Source: Phycisphaerales bacterium UBA2402 (GTDB lineage: Bacteria; Planctomycetota; Phycisphaerae; Phycisphaerales; UBA1924). Taken from it: a DNA stretch of 16,687 bases. Position numbers and translations under genes: made by a program. Where the stretch lies: NCBI GenBank assembly GCA_002343715.1, contig DDSA01000259.1, positions 1 to 16,687 on the forward strand, written 5' to 3'. Positions 13,410 to 16,687 of the stretch are shown piece after piece (the first letter of the stretch is position 1; the number at the start of each line of letters is the position of its first letter). Below the pieces are notes generated by a model, which had not been told where the DNA came from, made no database searches, and worked only from the letters and a program-made list of their open reading frames with translations.

Positions 13410-15017
13410 ATGAAGAAAACGCTTCACGCCGCCGTAGCGCGATTTCCGATACCCTTATCAATGTTGACCATCCCAGAATCGCCCGCGCCGGCCCCACCCT
13501 CGCCGAGCCTGTTCCCCGCTCCTTCGCCCGTGCCGATCGCCCGACCCACACCCGCCGTGTTCGACCCTGCCGGGAAGCACATCTATCTCATCGGCATCGG
13601 CGGGTGCGGCATGTCGGGCCTGGCCCGGATGTTCTATTCCCGGGGCGGGATGGTCAGCGGGTCCGATCGAGAGGCGAGCGAAGCAACCGACCAGTTGGCC
13701 GCGCAGGGCATCGAGGTCGGCTTCGATCAATCCCGCTCCTGGCTGCCCGATGCCTGTGATCTTGTGATTGCATCCGCCGCGATCAAGCCCGACCATCCCC
13801 AACTGCTGGAGGCCGAACGCCGCGGCGTGCCGGTCTATCTGTATGCAGAAGCCCTTGGTCAGTGCATGATCGGCCGCACCGGGGTCGCCGTCGCCGGCAC
13901 CCACGGCAAAAGCACCACCACCGCCATGCTCGGCTGCGCCCTGACCGATGCCGGGCTGGACCCCAGCGTGATCGTCGGGGCCACATCGGGACAGTTGGAT
14001 CATGGTTGCCTGGCCCCGCAGGGGTCGCAGAGCGGGTTCCGTCTGGGGTCCGCCGCGATTCCATCCGGTTCGCTGGCGGGTCATCCCGGCCTGTTGGTGG
14101 CCGAAGCGTGCGAGTTCAACCGCTCCTTCCATCACCTGCACCCCACCATCGCGTGCATCAGCAACGTCGAGGCGGACCACTTGGACGTGTACGGCACGCT
14201 CGACGCCGTGGTCAACAGTTTCCGCGAGTTCGCCGCGCTCCTGCCCCCCGCGGCACAGGGCGGTCGGCTGCTCATCGGCCATGACGGTGCTCACCGACGC
14301 GAGGTGACCGCCGGTCTCGATTGCGCTGTGGAGACCATCGGCTTTTCACCCGCCGCGGACTGGGCCGTTTCGTACCAGGCGGGCACGCGGCACGTGGCCG
14401 TCATCCACAAAGGGCGGCTCGCGGGTCAGTGGCACAACACGCTCGCGGGGGCCCACAACGCCATCAACGCCGCCACGGCCTTCGTCATGGGCACGTGGCT
14501 GGGGGCCGAGCCGCAGCGTCTGGCGGCATCGCTCTCGAAGTTCACCGGCTGCGACCGGCGGATGCAGCTGCTGGGGGAGAAACCCGTCCCCGGGGGTACC
14601 GTCCGCGTCTTCGACGACTACGGCCATCACCCCACCGAGGTCGATGCCACGCTCCGGGCGCTGCGCGAGGCCGAAAGCCCCGAGAAACGCGGCGGGCGGC
14701 TGGTCTGCGTCTTTCAACCCCACCAGCACAGCCGGACCCGGCACCTGCTCGAGGAGTTCGCGGCCAGTTTCAGCCACGCCGATGTGGTGATTGTGCCGCA
14801 TATTTACTTTGTCCGCGACAGCCAGGAAGAGAAGCACAAGGTCACCGCCGCCGACCTGGTGGACCGGCTGCGTCAGAAGGGGGTGCGGGCGATGCACCTC
14901 TACCCCTTCGAGGCGATCGTGGAGCAGTTGGAGCATGTCTGCCGCGCGGGCGATGTGCTGCTCGTGATGGGCGCGGGGCCGGTGTGGCAGGTCGGGCGGG
15001 GGTACCTGAACGCGTAG
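13410..15017 (+). CDS. murC: UDP-N-acetylmuramate--L-alanine ligase MurC
   Basis: MurC adds L-alanine to UDP-MurNAc using ATP, the first amino-acid step of peptidoglycan precursor synthesis in the cytoplasm. The Rossmann-like N-terminal domain shows HIYLIGIGGCGMSGLA (about 57-72) and GSDREAS. The central Mur ligase domain has the P-loop AGTHGKSTTTAM (G163-K167), EACEFNRSF with the metal-binding glutamate, and PTIACISNVEADHLDVYG. HNAINAATAF and the C-terminal DDYGHHPTEVDATL, FQPHQHSRTRHLLEEF and VLLVMGAGPVWQ complete the signature. At 535 residues it is longer than the usual 460-490. The excess is mostly an N-terminal Pro/Ala/Ser-rich stretch (about residues 18-52) before the first strand. The start at 13410 is supported by a strong Shine-Dalgarno; starting at 13461 would remove 17 residues. 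murB follows after 115 bp. Confidence 0.95.
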   Translation: MKKTLHAAVARFPIPLSMLTIPESPAPAPPSPSLFPAPSPVPIARPTPAVFDPAGKHIYLIGIGGCGMSGLARMFYSRGGMVSGSDREASEATDQLAAQGIEVGFDQSRSWLPDACDLVIASAAIKPDHPQLLEAERRGVPVYLYAEALGQCMIGRTGVAVAGTHGKSTTTAMLGCALTDAGLDPSVIVGATSGQLDHGCLAPQGSQSGFRLGSAAIPSGSLAGHPGLLVAEACEFNRSFHHLHPTIACISNVEADHLDVYGTLDAVVNSFREFAALLPPAAQGGRLLIGHDGAHRREVTAGLDCAVETIGFSPAADWAVSYQAGTRHVAVIHKGRLAGQWHNTLAGAHNAINAATAFVMGTWLGAEPQRLAASLSKFTGCDRRMQLLGEKPVPGGTVRVFDDYGHHPTEVDATLRALREAESPEKRGGRLVCVFQPHQHSRTRHLLEEFAASFSHADVVIVPHIYFVRDSQEEKHKVTAADLVDRLRQKGVRAMHLYPFEAIVEQLEHVCRAGDVLLVMGAGPVWQVGRGYLNA

Positions 15018-15132
15018 TTCAGGTCGAAGCATGGCCCGTCCGATCCCCTCGGTGGCGTTTCTCTTGCACGCGGCAAGGATCAGGCTTGTGCACTCCACCC
15101 CGCGCTGACACGGCGCGTTTTCGTCGTCAACA

Positions 15133-16041
15133 ATGACCTTCATCGCCCCCTTTATCACGGAGTTTCAAGCACCCCTCCCCACCTGGTTCAAGGTCGGCGG
15201 TCGCGCTGACCGCCTGGCACGCCCCCGGGACGAATCGGAACTCCGGTCGGCGCTCGACATCGACCCTGAACTGCTCATCCTGGGCGATGGGGCGAACCTG
15301 TTGGTCGATGATGACGGGGTGAGTCAACTCGTGGTGTCTCTCTCGGCGCTGGGCACCTTCCGCTGGGATGCCGCGGCGGGTCTGCTGACGGTCGGGGCCG
15401 GGGTGAACCTCCCCAAACTCATCACCAAGACGGTGCGTGAAGGGCTGAGCGGGCTGGAGGTGCTGGGTGGCATCCCCGCGACGATCGGTGGCGCGCTGGT
15501 GATGAACGCGGGCGGGGCCTTCGGCCAGATCGCCGACGTGGTCCACGCGGTCTATGCGCTGGACCGTGCGGGCCGGGCCGTGGTCCGCCGGCGAGACGAG
15601 ATCGAGTTTTCGTACCGACACTCGGGCTTGAACGATCTCATCATCACCGGGGCCCAACTGCGGCTCACACCCGGGGATCCCTCGGCGCTGCGGGAGCGCC
15701 TCAAAGAAGTCATGGCCTACAAAAAGCGAAGCCAGCCCATGGCCGACAACTCCGCCGGGTGCGCGTTCAAGAACCCAACGCTCCTCACCGACATCGATGG
15801 GGTCGGCACCAGCGGCCAGCGAGTCTCCGCCGGGATGCTCATCGACCGGGCGGGTTGCAAGGGCCTGCGCCTGGGCAGCGCGAGCGTCAGCCCCGTGCAC
15901 GGGAACTTTCTGACCGCCGATGACGGCGGCAAGGCCCGCGACGTGATCCGCCTCATCGCCGAGGTGCAGCGCCGCGTGTTCGATACCTTTGGTGTGCCGT
16001 TGGAACGCGAAGTGGTGGTCTGGTCGCGCGCGGGCCGATAG
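15133..16041 (+). CDS. murB: UDP-N-acetylenolpyruvoylglucosamine reductase MurB
   Basis: MurB reduces UDP-GlcNAc-enolpyruvate to UDP-MurNAc with NADPH and bound FAD. The 302-residue protein has the FAD-binding set: TWFKVGGRADRL (about 17-28), LILGDGANLLV (48-58) and LEVLGGIPATIGGALVMNAGG (109-128). SYRHSGL (160-166) carries the substrate-contacting Tyr-Arg. The C-terminal catalytic part has QPMADNSAGCAFKNP (201-215), AGMLIDRAGCKGLRLG, SPVHGNFL and LEREVVVW (E292 region). At the position where E. coli MurB has its proton-donating serine (consensus GSxFKNP), this protein has C210. The length and the YR.SG loop are as expected for MurB. ATG at 15133 starts 17 residues before the first conserved block; no clear Shine-Dalgarno. 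It sits between murC and ddl, as in many dcw-type clusters, though murB acts before murC in the pathway. Confidence 0.95.
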   Translation: MTFIAPFITEFQAPLPTWFKVGGRADRLARPRDESELRSALDIDPELLILGDGANLLVDDDGVSQLVVSLSALGTFRWDAAAGLLTVGAGVNLPKLITKTVREGLSGLEVLGGIPATIGGALVMNAGGAFGQIADVVHAVYALDRAGRAVVRRRDEIEFSYRHSGLNDLIITGAQLRLTPGDPSALRERLKEVMAYKKRSQPMADNSAGCAFKNPTLLTDIDGVGTSGQRVSAGMLIDRAGCKGLRLGSASVSPVHGNFLTADDGGKARDVIRLIAEVQRRVFDTFGVPLEREVVVWSRAGR

Positions 16042-16093
16042 GAACTGCCGACGCGATCGACCCGCACGCACGCACCCCTGTTCCCTTCAACGC

Positions 16094-16687
16094 ATGCCCC
16101 CTCTTCCCCCCATACTTGTCCTCGGCGGCGGACCTGATTCAGAGCGAGAAATCAGCCTGATGAGCAGCAGGGGCGTGGCCGAGGCGCTCTCGGGTGCCGG
16201 TCACATCGTCCACTACCACGTCATCGACCGCCTCAGCGCGGCCCAACTCGCCGACCTCCCCGGCGAGGTCGTCTTTCCCGTTCTGCACGGTGGGTGGGGC
16301 GAAGGGGGACCGCTGCAGGACCTCCTCGAAGCCGATGGGCGACCCTTCGTCGGCTGCGGGTCCGCGGCGGCCCGCCTGGCGATGGACAAGATCGCCAGCA
16401 AACTCGCCGCCGCGGGGCTGGGAATCCCCACCGCGCCCGCCGCGGTTCTGAACGCGAACGATCCCGCCCTGCCCATCGCAGCGCCGGCGGTGCTCAAGCC
16501 GGTCCACGACGGCAGCAGCGTGGGTCTGCACGTCTGCCGCACCGCGGACGAACTGCGCGCAGCGCACCAGACCGTGCTGGCCGATCAACGGGTCAACGAC
16601 GGCAGCAGCGTGGGTCTGCACGTCTGCCGCACCGCGGACGAACTGCGCGCAGCGCACCAGACCGTGCTGGCCGATCAACGGGTCAAC
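16094..16687 (+). CDS. ddl: D-alanine--D-alanine ligase Ddl (5' part; cut by window and containing a 90-bp duplication)
   Basis: Ddl joins two D-alanines with ATP for the end of the peptidoglycan stem peptide. The frame from ATG 16094 reads MPPLPPILVLGGGPDSEREISLMSSRGVAEAL, the family's N-terminal GG.S.EREISL block. It continues with VVFPVLHGGWGEGGPLQDLLEADGRPFVGCGS, matching PALHG..GEDG..QG.LE...PYVG with changes at GEDG (here GEGG) and QG (here QD). LAMDKIASKLAAAGLGIPTAP and VLKPVHDGSSVGLHVC follow and begin the ATP-grasp region. From 16508 a 90-bp unit occurs twice in perfect tandem and in frame, so 30 residues beginning DGSSVGLHVC are repeated before the window ends. In normal Ddl this segment occurs once and leads into the LVE..I.GRE region. 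The gene starts 52 bp after murB; no Shine-Dalgarno is evident. Confidence 0.88.
   Translation, partial: MPPLPPILVLGGGPDSEREISLMSSRGVAEALSGAGHIVHYHVIDRLSAAQLADLPGEVVFPVLHGGWGEGGPLQDLLEADGRPFVGCGSAAARLAMDKIASKLAAAGLGIPTAPAAVLNANDPALPIAAPAVLKPVHDGSSVGLHVCRTADELRAAHQTVLADQRVNDGSSVGLHVCRTADELRAAHQTVLADQRVN
16508..16687. repeat. Perfect 2 x 90-bp tandem duplication at the window end
   Basis: Bases 16508-16597 and 16598-16687 are identical. The unit starts GACGGCAGCAGCGTGGGTCT and ends CGATCAACGGGTCAAC. The unit is a multiple of three, so the ddl frame stays open. The second copy ends exactly at the last base of the window. The unit boundary carries near-matching sequence (GTCCACGAC before copy 1, GTCAACGAC before copy 2). 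Confidence 0.95.

Noticed and set aside
16508..16687. 90-bp repeats as a CRISPR or minisatellite array
   Set aside because: There are only two units, directly adjacent with no spacers, in frame within ddl. They are better explained as a duplication or assembly artefact.

Overview
The window reads as chromosomal DNA from a GC-rich planctomycete, most likely of the Phycisphaerae/Phycisphaerales. Three things point there: secreted proteins ending in a double EF-hand dockerin-like domain with a C-terminal cysteine; a prepilin-type protein of the planctomycete kind, with a late H-x9-D motif; and a murC-murB-ddl peptidoglycan cluster beside ordinary housekeeping genes (purE, smpB). No rRNA, tRNA, CRISPR array, transposase or phage gene was recognised.

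Layout. On the minus strand from 1 to about 8.4 kb there is: the start of purE (3' end outside the window); a disrupted dockerin-type gene with a likely one-base frameshift; three paralogous secreted proteins, each with seven short repeats (probably a seven-bladed beta-propeller of the HAF-repeat kind) and a dockerin tail; a very short signal-peptide ORF that may be the stump of another secreted protein; a possible gene remnant; a thioredoxin-fold lipoprotein; smpB; and a prepilin-like protein. A 350-bp AT-rich divergent spacer follows. On the plus strand there is an ECF sigma factor overlapping a membrane anti-sigma factor, closed by a clean hairpin terminator, then a P1B-4 type metal-exporting ATPase. 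A convergent minus-strand gene of unknown function comes next, then plus-strand murC, murB and the first part of ddl.

How the genes work together. murC, murB and ddl supply consecutive cytoplasmic steps of peptidoglycan precursor synthesis, and the two complete enzymes keep nearly all their signature motifs. The sigma/anti-sigma pair is a typical envelope-signal switch whose target genes cannot be read from the window. The three propeller/dockerin proteins look like an expanding cell-surface or exported family. Two of them overlap by 7 bp and share a 245-bp block with no differences, which suggests recent gene conversion or duplication.

Main cautions. The last 180 bases are two perfect copies of a 90-bp unit inside ddl, ending exactly at the window edge; this may be an assembly artefact at a contig end. 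The frameshift near position 1027 could be a sequencing error or a true pseudogene lesion. All functions are inferred by reading motifs; no database search was run.
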